Source: Panagrolaimus kolymaensis
Lineage: Eukaryota; Nematoda; Chromadorea; Rhabditida; Panagrolaimidae
Assembly: GCA_028622995.1 (NCBI GenBank)
Contig: JAJQJQ010000009.1
Span: 1,488,001 to 1,552,000, forward strand
Direction of reading: 5' to 3'
DNA: 64,000 nt
Shown here: one piece after another, positions 34,201 to 47,199 of the stretch
How positions within the stretch are numbered: the stretch's first letter is position 1
How the letters are laid out: each line of letters opens with the position of its first letter
Notes under the pieces: generated by a model
The model's database searches: none
The model's input: only the letters and a program-made list of their open reading frames with translations
What the model was told of the DNA's origin: nothing
Made by a program: the position numbers and the translations under genes

Positions 34201-37200
34201 TATTTTTAGAACTTCAAAAATCTGGATGTTATGAATTTGTGATAAATGATTGCGATGAAAAATCTGAGTGTATTCCCGATGGCCTTCGATATAAATGTAA
34301 ATGTTTGCCGGGAACCACCGATAGAGATGGAACTGGCAAATTTTGTGATGGCGTTGTTATTGCTAATGAGTAAGCCTAAAAATTTAAAGAAAATAAACTT
34401 CGAAAGAATTTTTAGATGTGTAAAATTTCTTGGTTTATGTGTACTTTTTTGGGTGTTACTTTTACTTCTTTCATGCATTTTATTTCCAATTATTGGATAT
34501 TTATTATGGAAATATTGTAAACATAGAAATTATAAAGTTTTTGATAAATTTACAAGAAAAGTTAGTTATTTTTCATTCAAAAATTTTTTTCTCCGTTCAA
34601 AATTTTTTTTGTAGAAAAAACATGTTGAAATTAGTTCAGCCACCCCTCGAGGACCAGGAAATATTGAATCAAGAGGATCGATAACTGGAGTAACCACTGA
34701 AACTTCAGCTGGTCAATGGGAAAGTAATCAATGGGGTCGATCAACAACGACAAATGTTATTCCAACTATCACTCACACAACTGCCACAACACCAAGATCG
34801 ACTCCATTAAATCAATTAATTCCCGCGGATGAATATTCGATTATGGAAAATGAAGATGATGATGATAAAGATTCTTCGAAGGGTTCAGATGTAGCTTCAA
34901 TTGCATCCACAAAAATTTTAAATAAAGTTTGCATTTCAAACTTTTTTTTAGGTTTTTTGATTGAAATAATTTGTTTTAGCCTGTGATAGACGCAAATAGA
35001 GCTGTTACGACCCCAGATCGAAGATCCTCAACCGAATCAAGGAGTGCCACACCTACAATTTGGGAAACATATAAAATTCTTGGCCAACAATATATTTCTA
35101 AAACTGGTGGTTTAGATCGTAAGTAAATTTAATAATTAAATTAGCATTTTGCTTTTATAAATTTTATTTTTAAAATTTCTCAAGCGTATATTTATTTTAT
35201 TTTTTTTTGCAGGACGTAAAAGTAGCACCCAATCATTAGAATTATTAATTCGTCGAAGGCAAGAAGAAGAATTTAAAAAGCGTTCAACTGCCATGTCTTT
35301 GCCAGAAGTTGATATACCGTCTTCATCCAAGCCTCCTCCACTCACAAAAAGAAGAGGAAGCAAAGATTCAATAAGATCAGGAAGCACAAATCCAGAGGCA
35401 GAACAAGCAGCAAAATTGGCTGCCATGCTTGGAGTGGATACTTCCACAGTCTCAACTACTGAACCCAAGGATGTTTCAATATTGCCCGTGGCTGGTGAAC
35501 CACCTACAGCTGAAGTTGCGACCATCCAAGAACGCCGTCCACAAATACCAGAAATTAATCTTGGTTCAGTTCCATCAACGCCAGAAATAAGAAGAGCTGC
35601 GGAAAGCACCGTTAATGATGCATTAAAAAATGTTATGGGTCCACTTTATGATGGCCATGAAGCTGTGGGAACAGACACAAATAAACCATTGGAACTTAAA
35701 ATAGATGAAAGACTTCAAACTACAACGAAAGTTTCGCCCATTGGATCTCGAGAAGATTTACCCATCATTGGAAAAGATAGGCCACGAAGTAGTGCTTCGA
35801 TAAGAAGTCGAAGTGCATTACCAAATCCAACAATAGATTCACCGGATATTTCTGAAGAATTGGATAAAGTTGTTGAAGCTTTGTCCGAATTGCCTCCATT
35901 GCCGGTGTTAAAATTGGATAAAAAGCAAATGTCTAAAACTCTACCTTCAACTTCGAGAAGTTCAAAAACTAGTTTTGATTTAATTCCAAAAAGTGCACGT
36001 TCACTTTCATCAGAAAAATCCCTTAAATTTAGTGATGGAGGTTCACCTACAAGAACGGCCAAAACTATTTCTTCGTCGATGAAAGAAAAGCCTCCAATTG
36101 AAAGGAAAAGAACAAAATCTATTTCTTCGAGGAAGTCCGTGGTGTCTGACGAAATTTCTGGTACCAGAGAAATTGTGAAAAAGCCAACAACAAAAAGTGC
36201 CGCATCTTCACCAACGACATCCAAAAAATTTCCACCGAGGCCAAAACCAACTATTTCAGTTGCTCAGAAGCCTTCGACTTCTCAAGTGGCTCCTATATTA
36301 AAAAGCAGACGACTTCCACCTTTACTTCGGCAACCATCTTCAACTTCGTTAAGGCCAAAGAAATTTTCATCCAATCCATCCACGAGGCAATTATCAAATA
36401 TATCAGAAAAAAGTGATGGAACATCAGAAAATTTATTAAAAAATTTGCCTCATTCCATTTCGCTTCCAAATACTTCGAGAAGTGGAAACAATGGAAAATC
36501 GTCATCGAAGCTTCCAAGATTGGTGGATGCCAAAAAAGCTAGCCAAGGAGGAGAATATAATTATTTTGATGAACCAAATTATATTTTAGCTGATTTGGAT
36601 TTGGATTTACCTGGGCCTTTTATGGTTCCAGGAAGTTTGGAAGATTTAAGAAAAATTGGTATTGGAACTTCTAAACTTCCGAGGCTGCATCAAAATAAAA
36701 ATAATTTTTCAACTCAAAGTGCTCCAAGTTCAGAGAGACTCGGTGGCGGCGGTGTAAAACAAACAGAAAAATTTTCCAGACAAGAATCAACAAAATCCGA
36801 TGAATTTTGGAAAATGAAAAAATTGCCACCAATCGATGTGGATTTGGAAGATGATTTTAATCGAATGCCACAAACATCAGATTTTGATATCGATATAGAT
36901 AATTCTTCGAGAACTGAAAAACCCACAAATCAAAGGCATTCAACGATAGCAAGAAAAATAGCTTCGAGAAAAGCAGCAGGTCAAAATTACCCCATAATTC
37001 AAAGACAAATATCAAAAACTTCACCAAAATCGAAAGATAAAGCAGACGATGGTGATATTGATTTGGTTTATGAATATCGAAGGCCCCATTCTCATTCAAG
37101 TCATGTCCATGATGGATGTATTCAAAATCAGCCTCCTTGGAATTCCACTCCTTTGAAGGATGGCGAATTGGAACAAATTCCACTCGATTGGAATCTATCT

Positions 37201-37452
37201 CGAAGCAGCTCTTTAATGAGTTTCACCGATCGAAAAACTCAAAGCTTCACAGATTTGCATAAAATTTCTTCCATGAAAATTACAACGAAAACAAATTTAA
37301 ACAAAATTAAATCTCACTCAAATTCTTCTTTGACTAATGTCTTTCATTTTAAAGCTAAAATTAAAAACAATAATGACGTTGACAATTTCGAATGGGTTAA
37401 AGATATTAAAAAATCACTTGTTCAGACTAACAGCTGGTTAGATTATGACTAA
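31286..37452 (+). CDS. Large single-pass membrane protein: LDLa repeats, Pro-rich ectodomain, EGF-like domain, long cytoplasmic tail
   Basis: Twelve exons (31286-31487, 31547-31672, 31733-31855, 31908-32021, 32070-32835, 32896-33811, 33964-34114, 34210-34369, 34416-34560, 34615-34926, 34980-35118, 35213-37452) join in frame to 1797 aa; a start at 31319 gives 1786. A signal-like hydrophobic segment ends ATSQ. LDLa 1 (CDIGEFDC ... CLDGSDE) and LDLa 2 (CHFENALPC ... CLDGSDE) flank a short Cys-rich segment. About 500 residues of Pro/Asn/Gly/Thr-rich sequence follow, then a conserved-looking module (about 33600-34210, possibly SEA-like) and an EGF-like domain (CYEFVINDCDEKSECIPDG ... CKCLPG). A membrane helix (LFWVLLLLLSCILFPIIGYLL) precedes a very long Ser/Pro/Lys-rich tail. 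The architecture recalls nematode apical hemidesmosome receptors such as MUA-3/MUP-4, but without their many EGF and vWA units; a structural role linking cuticle or matrix to cytoskeleton is inference. Confidence 0.9.
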
Positions 37453-39479
37453 ACTAAAATTTATATTTATTTTTGTTAAGATTGAATAGCTCTTTTTACG
37501 CAATATATTTTCCTTAAATTTTTTATTTATTTTGAGAACAAAGTTTAAAAAAATAAGAAATCCTTTTTTTGTTTTTTTACTTTCGCGTCAAGACATTTAT
37601 CTTCGTTTTATCTCGAAAATGACGCAGTTTATTCTTAATTTTATTAATTTAAAATTCTAAAAACTTAAATTTTTCTCCATGTTTTTCTGATATTTATTTA
37701 ATTTTAAACTTTTTTTCTTTCTTAAAAAACTAATTTATTTATTTATGATGATATGTGCTTTCATTTAAATACGAAGTCCTTCTTTACTTTTTTTTTCATC
37801 CTCCTCGTCTTTCTTTGTACTTTTAATATATTTTTTTTATTTATCTTTTTATTTTACTTTTTTCTGCCAACTTTTAAAAAAAAATTTACTCCATATTTTC
37901 TGATATTTTTTTAAACCATTTTTTTGTGTGTTTTAAACTTTGTTTATTTATTGACAAAATTATTTTAAATTGAATTTTTATTTTTTTTTATTAAAAAAAT
38001 GAATAAAACATAATATATTTTTTTCTATGTTTGTTTTTTGGAACGCAAAACAAAAAATAATAGAAAGAACGCCGACGAAAAAAAAGTAATGTTTTTCCAA
38101 TTTCATGCCTCTCTTCTTTTTTTTTTAAAGTTTGAGGATTGGTTTACTATTTTCACACTAGAATGGTTTTTGAGCACTTTTTTCCATAAAAATTACAACC
38201 TTCTCTAAAATCTAATCTTATTGGTTGGGTTTTTTTTAACTGAAAACGTATGTAAGCATTAAAAAAAAGAACTGCACTGCTGAAATGCATTATTTTTTTT
38301 TTGCTTGCAGTGGTGGTCCACTTTTTCTTTTCTTTTTTGCCTCGTAAATTTTTTTTATGTTTTTTTGTGTTCGAAGGGTTGAAGCTTTTTTTTCTAAAAT
38401 TTATTAAAGCAAAGGAAGTTCGAAAAAAATTGTTTTGTTTGAAATTCAAAGGTGGATATTAGAGTCAAAGCTAGATCCCATTTTTCCTTCAAATTTGCGG
38501 CTGGAAATAACTATGAAAAAAGTTCTAAATCGAAAAAGCCAAAAGAAGGCTTTTTTAAGTTGAAGTTTTTATTTTGGCACATTTCTGTTTTTGATTTATG
38601 ATGTTTTTAGAAGTTTTTTTATGGTATTTGAGTTCAACAAATTTCCCATTTTGTAGTTTCTATTTTTGACTTTTATCGCACTTTTTTTTTCAAGCGCTTT
38701 GACTGCTCTCTTTTTAATCTTCATGTCAATTTGCCTAAAAAACAAACCAATCCACTTATCATTCGTCGGTGGCAAATTAAAGTTGGTTTTCCTCTTCTCC
38801 ATTTTTTTTTTTTTGCTTCTGAACGGAAATCCTTCACTTTTTCTTCTTACGTTTTTTTTAGTTTTCTTAAAATAATTTTTTATATAAACCAAAACGTGAG
38901 TTTAAAATTATTATTGGAAGTCAAAGTTCTTCCTCCTAATAAATTTAATGTAAAATCTAATTTGTCACGAACGACAGAGATTTTTTAAAATAAATATGAA
39001 CTTATGATACCATTAATTCGTTCTTTTCTTTTTTCTTTTCTTTTTTTTTGCGCCAATGTTCGCCGCTAATTTACTTTGCTTTTTTTCAATAACTTTCATG
39101 GAAAAGAAACAAGCAAAAAATTGAGTTTGGTTTTGTAAAAGTTTTTGAATGACTTTTTATTTTTTGCAAACTAAAAAGTGTTATTTTTTTCGCAGCTCTG
39201 TTCGCTTTAATTAGATTCATATAAAAAACCCTTCCGCATGCCTCGACGAAGAGCATAGACAACAGAAATTGTTTATTTTTTACTTGTTTTTGCATGGGTT
39301 TTAAAATGAAACTAAACTAACTTTGCTCCTTTTTTTAATTTAGGGTTTTTTTTTGTCTGATGTTATTTTTCTGTGGAAAAAAGTTAAATATATCTTTCTC
39401 TTAAAAATGAGTGTTTAAGTTTTTTGATTTCTGAAAAGTCGATATTTTTTTTGTAATTTATTTTTCCTTAATGAAAGTC
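37453..39479. other. Intergenic, no gene seen
   Basis: 3' flank of the membrane-protein gene followed by T-rich low-complexity DNA. ORFs at 38153-38988 are poly-Lys/poly-Phe artefacts on opposite strands. Confidence 0.5.
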
Positions 39480-42400
39480 TTAATTTTTAAAGAAAAGGGA
39501 TGCCCCATTTTCAATCAAATAACAAACTTTTAAAAAGGATCAAAGAAGCTAACGAGGGTAATAATTTAAACCGGCTGTCGCCAGGTGGTTGTAGCCATTT
39601 AATTTCTAATTTTAAATACTTTTTTTGTTTGTCTTTTTTTCGAAAGCTGAGAAATGAATCACATTTCTTTAAATGAATGGAAGTAATGGTTTTTAAAAGT
39701 GCAAACAGAAAAAAAAATTTACAGCTTTGTTTTTGAGTTTTCATAAAAGTAGGTCTCGACAAAATTATTTTCTTGGATAAAAGTAAAAAAACCTTTTAAG
39801 ACTACTGTAAAAAGGGCTCACAAACATCTAAAAAAAAAAAGGCAAATTAGATCATTTACTTTGATAGACTTTATTTTATGCTGCTATCTTGTTGTGTTAT
39901 TTATTTCCCGTTCCCATTTTAAAGGCCTTAAACATCATCACGTCCATTAAACGAAACCTTTTCCTTTAAAAATAGAAAATAAGAAATCTGGAAGTTAAGC
40001 CACTGTCTATTTTTTGCAAACTAAACACCTATTTTTTTTTCTGAAGATTATATCATCAGAAAAAAAAATACGTGTGTTTTTAAGATGTCAAGAAAACGGA
40101 AATCCATGCATCAAATTTAATTTTTATTTTTTGCTCGTAAAAATCATGAGTACTGTGCCATTATTTTTTTAAAAAAGAATTCACCCTCTTTAAAATTTAA
40201 TAATTTTGGAAACAGGTGAAGAAAAAAAATTTTTGCTATAAAAAGCAACAAAAAATAATTATTTTTTAATGGAGTCACGTTTGAATTTAAAATAAAAATT
40301 TTTGGATGTTCTCCAAACTAATAATAATTTATTTTATTTTGGCTGGCATCACTGACACGTCTATTCATCATTTTTATGGCGGCTTAAACTCGTATTTAAA
40401 CTTAAAAATAAACGTATCTCCTAAATTATTAAAATAAAAAAATAAATAAATGTTTGCCTACATTCATTTATTATCCACGCTCACTCGCTCGTTTTCAAAA
40501 AAAAAAATAATTAAGTTGCAACTAAACTCATTTCTTGGAATTTATTTTCCAAATTTTTTTTATTTCACAAAGGAGAGCAGCGAACGAACGAACGTCAAAG
40601 TTAAAGGACGAGGATAATTTTTCAAACTTTTTTTCTTTCCAATTCCTCGAAAAGCGAACATGTAACTCTGAAACTTGCCTCCTCGTGATTATTATTATTT
40701 TTTTATTATTTATTACTAGAAACTATTTATTAATGCAAAAAAATAAAAACTTAAATTAAACTGCAGCGTGGAATTTTTGCTCTTTCTTTTTCGTTTCTTT
40801 TTTTATGATGCATATTTTAGGCTTTGAACTTTTTTTCAAAGAATAAACTTTACAAAAATCGGCTTTTTTTTTTATAATTCTGCAATTTATTTAGTTTCGC
40901 TTGAATAATTTTTATTAATTTTTTTATCTTTTGGGGTTTTTTTTGCTAATTTTTTTCGGGTATTTATGCTTGCGCGAATACTTTGAATTCGTACATTTGG
41001 GTTTTCTTTTCTGAATCTGTAGAATTTAGTTGTTAAATATAAAATTTGTCAGGATTTTGCTAAAATTATTTTCGAAAGGCAATATTTGTTTTTTGTAAAA
41101 AAAGAATCCAAAACACACGCGTTTATTTCCTTCAAAGATTTATTGCCTATTGTTTGTTTTTTCCTTCCACAAAAAAACATAATTTATTGCCAAAATCTTG
41201 GATTTTCTGCTGCTTTAATTATCGGAAATATTTTATTTTTCTTATCTATGTTTTTATAAAAAAAAATTTTACGCCTTATTTTTTTAAATTCATTCAAATA
41301 CGCTTCATTCCAGTGATTATTTTTATTAAAAATATTAATTTAACATATTTCGAGGTAATGAGAAAAAAACGTTAAATTTTCTTTGCAAAAAAAAGAAATG
41401 TGTTTCTTGCATGCAAATAAAAAAATTACGTACATGAAGGAAGGAATATGATGATCTTTTTAATCTCTTTCCTTTAGAAGTTTCCTAAAAAAAAAAAAAA
41501 AAGAACGGTAATAAAGTTTAAGAATTAAAAAATCATATTTTTTGCAACAAAAAAAGAGAAAGAATAGAATTCATACGTAAGTAAATATATACTAGAAAAT
41601 ACATACATACATACACCTTCGGAATAATCGGATTAAAGAAATTTTGACGAATTTCACGACTTTTTTTTAGCATCATGTAGTTTAGGAATAAAGGAAAAAG
41701 AATGCAGCCATTTTTTTCTTTCTATAATCTTTTTATGGTATAAATTCTTGAATTTTTACGTAAACATAAAAAAAAAGTTCAATTTCAAATTAAAAAAATG
41801 TAATTAATTTTATTTTATGTATTTTGGTGAGGCTTCTTTTTCTTTTTCTTGCATATTGCTTTTTTTTTCTTTTGTTTTTTGTTTTCTCGAGGGGGCTTTA
41901 AAAAATTTGCGAGGAATTAAAAAAAATTGTATAAAAAAGGTCAGGGCTTTGCTTGAAACCCGCTTCATCAACAAAAAAAAGAAATGTTTGAAATTTTGAA
42001 AGTAGCTTTTTTAACATTAAAAAAACAGCTGCCAAATTTCTTCCCTCATGTTTTTCAACAAATTTGAAGACAAAAAAAAATAATTTATTCTAAAGTTTAA
42101 GAAAAAATTTGCACTACACTCGGAGTTCGAAAGAATTAAAAAACATCGTTCAACTTCTTGCTTGCTTTGACGCGAACGGGGGTAATTTAAATAAAAAATT
42201 TATTATAATTAGTTTTAAATATTTTCAGCTTTTTTATTGCTGCAACAATTAAGTTGTTGTATGAAATATTTTTGTGTTTTTGCACTCATTTTTTTTTCTT
42301 TTGATCTTTGAGAATTATGTTTTAAACATATATTTTTTTGGAAGGAAATGTGTCATTATAAATTTTGGTTCCTTGTGTCAAAGCGTGCAAATATCCACTT

Positions 42401-43440
42401 TTAGAAACCATCATTAATTTTAGATTTGTCTTTATTTTTTTGAGTGCAAACATTTTTCTGCAAACATAAATGTTCATAAACCGTTATTCGTTAGTCAGAG
42501 TTTAATGTATTTATAGCGGCTAAAAACTACTTATTTTTTGCTTCCAAAAAATTGGCCTCTTGAGGAACACAAAATTTTTTTTATTATTATTGTTATATAT
42601 TTTATAATCAAAGTTGTTTGTTTAAACAATGCTTCCATTTTATTGTGTTCAAAATCTGATATCATTTTTATCATCAATTTTGAAATTGGTGTGTGTCACT
42701 TTTTTTCGGTCTCTGAGAGTTTAAAAGCAAGCACTCTTGAGGCCATTAATTAAAAGTTCGTTTTTTTGGAAGTTTTGTGACATTGAAAAGTTTAAAAATT
42801 GTTTTTAAGTTTTATAAGTTTAAAAAAGCTCTTACTTATATTTTTCCGTCAAATATTTAGTTAAATTTGATTAGAATACCTTAAACAAAAAAAATTACAA
42901 AACATAGGAATAAATTTTTTATTTTTCTTATTAACAAAAAAACGCTGCTTGAAAAACTACAAAGCATTTTCTAAACTTTTTTTCAAACAAAAGCTTTCTT
43001 TCTTTCATTAAGCCTTTTAAAAAATGCTTGAAGTTAGTTTTTTTACGTTCCTTCCTCCCTTCCGTCCTCCTTTATTCCTTCCTCTATTTTCTCTTCTTTT
43101 ATGTTTATGAACTTTTATTGCCGCCAGTCACACAATTAAAAAAAAAGAATAAAAAGTGTAACACTTTTTAATGTCATTATCATGATGTTGAGAGATAGAT
43201 GATGATTCGCCACTATTCCGGCTGATGCTGTTGCTCATTATTATTATTTTCAATCAAAAAAAATTGCCAAATTGCGTCTCTTTTTTTTATGAATCAAAAA
43301 TTTCAAAAAACAAAAGTGATCGACGATCCCGAACAAAAATGTTTTTTCCTTTTTTATCTCTCTCTTTTTTTTTTAAATTGAGGATGGGCTTTACGGGTTT
43401 TTTAAATTGGAAGTAAACTTTGTCTATTTTGTTTAATTTA
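39480..43440. repeat. Copy 1 of a diverged tandem duplication, non-coding
   Basis: Ordered matches to copy 2 occur throughout: CTGTCGCCAGGTGGTTGTAG (39572 and 43532), TTATCCACGCTCACTC (about 40470 and 43711), CGAACGTCAAAGTTAAA (about 40586 and 43813), GGTGAGGCTTCTTT (about 41826 and 44985), TTGGTTCCTTGTGTCAAAGC (about 42366 and 45478) and TTTATGAACTTTT (about 43103 and 46131). Same order, same strand. No open frame is conserved. Confidence 0.85.
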
Positions 43441-46400
43441 AACTTTTTTTCGATTTAAGAAAAAGAGTGATGCTGCAATTTCAACCAAAATAAAGTTAAA
43501 AAAATCATCAAAACTAAAGATAATAATTTAAACCAGCTGTCGCCAGGTGGTTGTAGCCATTCAGATTTTAACTACTTTCTTGTTTTTTGAAAGTTGAAAA
43601 ATGAAACATGTTTTTTTTAAATTAATGAAAGTAATGTTACTTAAAAGTGCAAAAAAATCAAGTTTTTGTAATGATTACAAATTTTTAAAAAAATGTTTGC
43701 CTTCATTCATTATCCACGCTCACTCACTCATTCTAAATTTTTTTTTAAATAAATATTTCTAAACTTATTTCTTAGAATCTTTATTTATTTGGTTTTTTTT
43801 CTTCAAAAAAGGGCGAACGTCAAAGTTAAAAAGGACAACAACAATTTTTCAAAACTTTTTTTATGTTTCTAAATAATTCTTCGAAAAGTAACTGACTCTC
43901 CACGGGATTATTATTTATATTTTTTTATATTATTATTTATGCAAAATAAAACTTAAATTAAGCAGCGTGTAAATGCAGCTCTCTCTGTTTCTTTCTTTTT
44001 TTTATTTTTACATTTTTGCACGGTTTAGGTTTTGAACCTTCATAAAAATTTACTTTTCAGAGATCGCTTTTTTTGTTTTTGCATTTTTGCTATGCTTGAT
44101 CCGATTTTATTTCTTCCTAACATTTTTCGTTTATATTTTTTTGCCAATAAATTTTTGGGCTTTTTATGTTAAAGCTAAAACGTGAATTTTTTTGTTTGAA
44201 TTTTATGGACATTGGGCAAAATTTAAAATAGGCTATAATTTTGTGACCAATTTTTTTTTTCAATATATATTTATTTTATGGGAAAAAAGGAAGAGTTCAA
44301 AACACATTTGTGTTTTTTTGGGTCTAAAATTTATTACCTATTGTTTTTTTTATACAAAACAAAAGCTTATTTTTTTACCATAAATTTCTTTTTTTTTTAC
44401 TTTTCTTCATCAAAGATTTATTAAAAAATGTAATTTTTATTTCTATCCATAGCTTCACCGAAACTGGTTGTTACTTTAAAAGTTTTTAAAGTGTAAATGA
44501 CACAAAAAAATTTATTGCAAAATAATGTTTCTTCCTTGCACAAAAATAAATTGATTACGTATATACATTTGCATATTGTGGAATAAGTGAACTTATATTA
44601 ATCCCTTTTATTTTTTTCACCTTAGTTTCCAAAAAATAAAATAAAAAGAAAGAACGGTAATAAAATTTAAAGATATTTCTTTTTCTTTTTTATTTTTTTG
44701 CAAAAATGTTTCATACGTAATTATACTAGAATAGAATAGAAAAAACACCTTCGAATAATTATAATCGGGTAAAGCTATTGACGAAATTTACTTACATTTT
44801 TTTAACTTTTAACATTTATAGATCAAGTAACCTTTTTAAATAAAAGAAAGGAATCTTATTTTACTTTTTTTTATTAATCTCTTTATGGTAAATTCTTGAA
44901 TTTATTAGCTTTTTCGCGAACATCAAAAAATAATTTCGGATTATAAGAAAGAATTTGTTTTTTTATTTTATGTTTTTTGGTGAGGCTTCTTTCTTTTGAC
45001 ATTTCACTTTTTTCTTTTATTTGTTTTTTTTTTCGAGGGAGGCTTTAGAATTTGCGTGGAATTAAAAAAAAAGCTCAAAGGTTTATTGTTTGAAACAAAA
45101 GCGTCATCAAAAAAATACTTGTAGTAGTTTTTTAAAGAGTCTTAACATTTATAAAAAAAAACAGCTGCTAAATTCCTTCTTTTTTTCCTTGTGTTTTTGC
45201 AACACTTAAAAAATAATTTATTCTATTAAAAAAAAATACGCAGGCAAGGCACACTCTCGAAAGAATTAAACATCGGTCAACTTTTTTTTGCTTTGAAGCG
45301 AACATGGGTAATTTAAATAAAAAAATTTTATAATTAGTTTAATTTTTATTGCAATTAAGTTGTATGAAAGCAAGCATGTTTGAAACATTCGTTTTTTACT
45401 CTCTTTTTTTAAGCTTTGATGCTTATGTTTTGGTTAATTTTTTTTGGAAGGAATGTGTCACTTATTTTTTTGCAACTTTGGTTCCTTGTGTCAAAGCGTC
45501 CAAATAGCCACTTTGATAGCCATTAATTTTAGATCTATATATCTTTATTTTTGGGTGCATTTTTTTTTGCAACTTTAATGTTCAGAAATCATTTAGTTAG
45601 AGTTTAAAGTGTTTTAAATTGTGTTTTGAAAATTTTGCAAGTTATTTATGCTACTTAAAAATTTTATCTCCACATGGAACAATAAGAAATTTATTATTAT
45701 TGTTTTTTATAATCAAAGTTTAAACAATGCTGCTTTCATTCATTGTGTTCAAATTGTGATATCATTTTTATTATCAATTTTGAATTGGGTGTGTTTCACT
45801 TTTTTATAGGTATAAAAGGCTTCTTTGAAACCCTAATTTTATGATTTTGTTTCATCGTAATTTTATTTTTTGAAACTATAAGCCAAAGTTTAGAAGAGTT
45901 TAAAAAAATTATTCATTTTTTACTAAAATTTTTTTTAACTTTTATGAAAAAAAAATTTGATTACGGTGTATTTAATAAAAAAAAAAAAAGAACATAAACA
46001 ATTAAACAAATATTTCTCTATTTTTCTTCCCGCCACTAATAATTACTGAAATAACTACAAACCAATTTTTGTATTAAAACAAGCTCATAATAAGTGTAAT
46101 TATTTATTTCCTCCCTCTTTCTTCTTTTCATGTTTATGAACTTTTTACAAAACACAATCACTTTTTTTTATGTCATTATCATCGCCACCCTTTCTTCTAT
46201 TGCTCACTTTTTTTGAAAGTCAATGAAAAAAATATTATTATTATTTTCAATCAAAAATTGCTAAATGTCAATTTTTTTTCCTATGATTCAAAAAACTTTT
46301 TTAAATTTTTCGCACTTTTTTCTTCCGATTTTTTTTTGCTGACAAAAAAAATTTCCATCAATTAAAAAAGACTTTATACTTATAGAGTAAACTTTTTTTT
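43441..46400. repeat. Copy 2 of the diverged tandem duplication
   Basis: Collinear with 39480-43440 but about 1 kb shorter. The offset falls from 3.96 kb at the left to about 3.0 kb at the right, showing several deletions here or insertions in copy 1. The shared islands are the least AT-rich parts. It lies upstream of the GPCR gene, so it may be duplicated promoter or intron DNA. Confidence 0.85.
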
Positions 46401-47199
46401 CTTTCTTTGTTTCTATGCAAAAAAACTAGGAAGTAACCAATTTAAATACTTTATTTTTTTTATTTCCGTGGTTTGTTGCTCTTTGGTTATCAAAAAATTT
46501 ACTACGTTTTCAAACACTTTTTTTTGCACGCATTTTTCTTGAGTATTTGGCTACTTATCTGCCTTTTTTTAGCCGCCATCATTGGTCTTTCTTTTTTTTA
46601 AGATGGGAGGGAAATAGGATTCAATGTGTTTTAATAACCTTTATTTAGCTTAAAAATTACGACGTAAATTTGCAACAAACAAAAAAAAAGATTTTGCAGT
46701 ATAAAAGAAATTTTTGAAACATATATTTTTACATTTTTTTCTTTACTTCAATTATTTGTTTTGATTTACTCCTGTTTTTTTCCTTCAACAATACCCTCTT
46801 TTTTTTGCTACAGTATTCCATGTTTTTTTTTTCTTGTTTGAAGGCTTAAATCCCATAATTATTTCATCTTCTTTCTTTTTTAATATGGGAACAATTTTTA
46901 TCTGTTTTGCTACTACATACTTTCAAAACAATAATCTCTTCTTTTTTTTAATAAAGATATTATCTAAGTAATTTTAAATGTTATTTTTTACATTTCTTTT
47001 GAAAAATGTTTTTCAAAACATTAACCTTTTTTTTTATTATGCATCTTAATCCCATCTTCTTTTTCACTTTTTGAGTTATTTTTTACACTGTTTTTTTGTT
47101 TTTTGAACTCTGGTTTTTTTCAAGAAGAAGAAGGCGTGCGACTTTTTCCTTTTTCGCATAATCTCGCCTTAATACTCTATTTTTCATTTTAGTTTAAAA
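46401..47199. other. T-rich 5' flank of the GPCR gene
   Basis: Long T tracts alternating with short AT-rich segments; no gene. AGTTTAAAAATGACT immediately precedes the GPCR start and TTCATTTTAG at about 47183-47192 is a plausible acceptor directly upstream of the ATG. Confidence 0.4.

Noticed and set aside
35715..36224. 169-aa minus-strand ORF
   Set aside because: Antisense to the long last exon of the LDLa/EGF gene, with composition set by that exon.
39480..46400. Possible protein gene spanning the duplicated islands
   Set aside because: No reading frame is kept between the two copies in any shared island.
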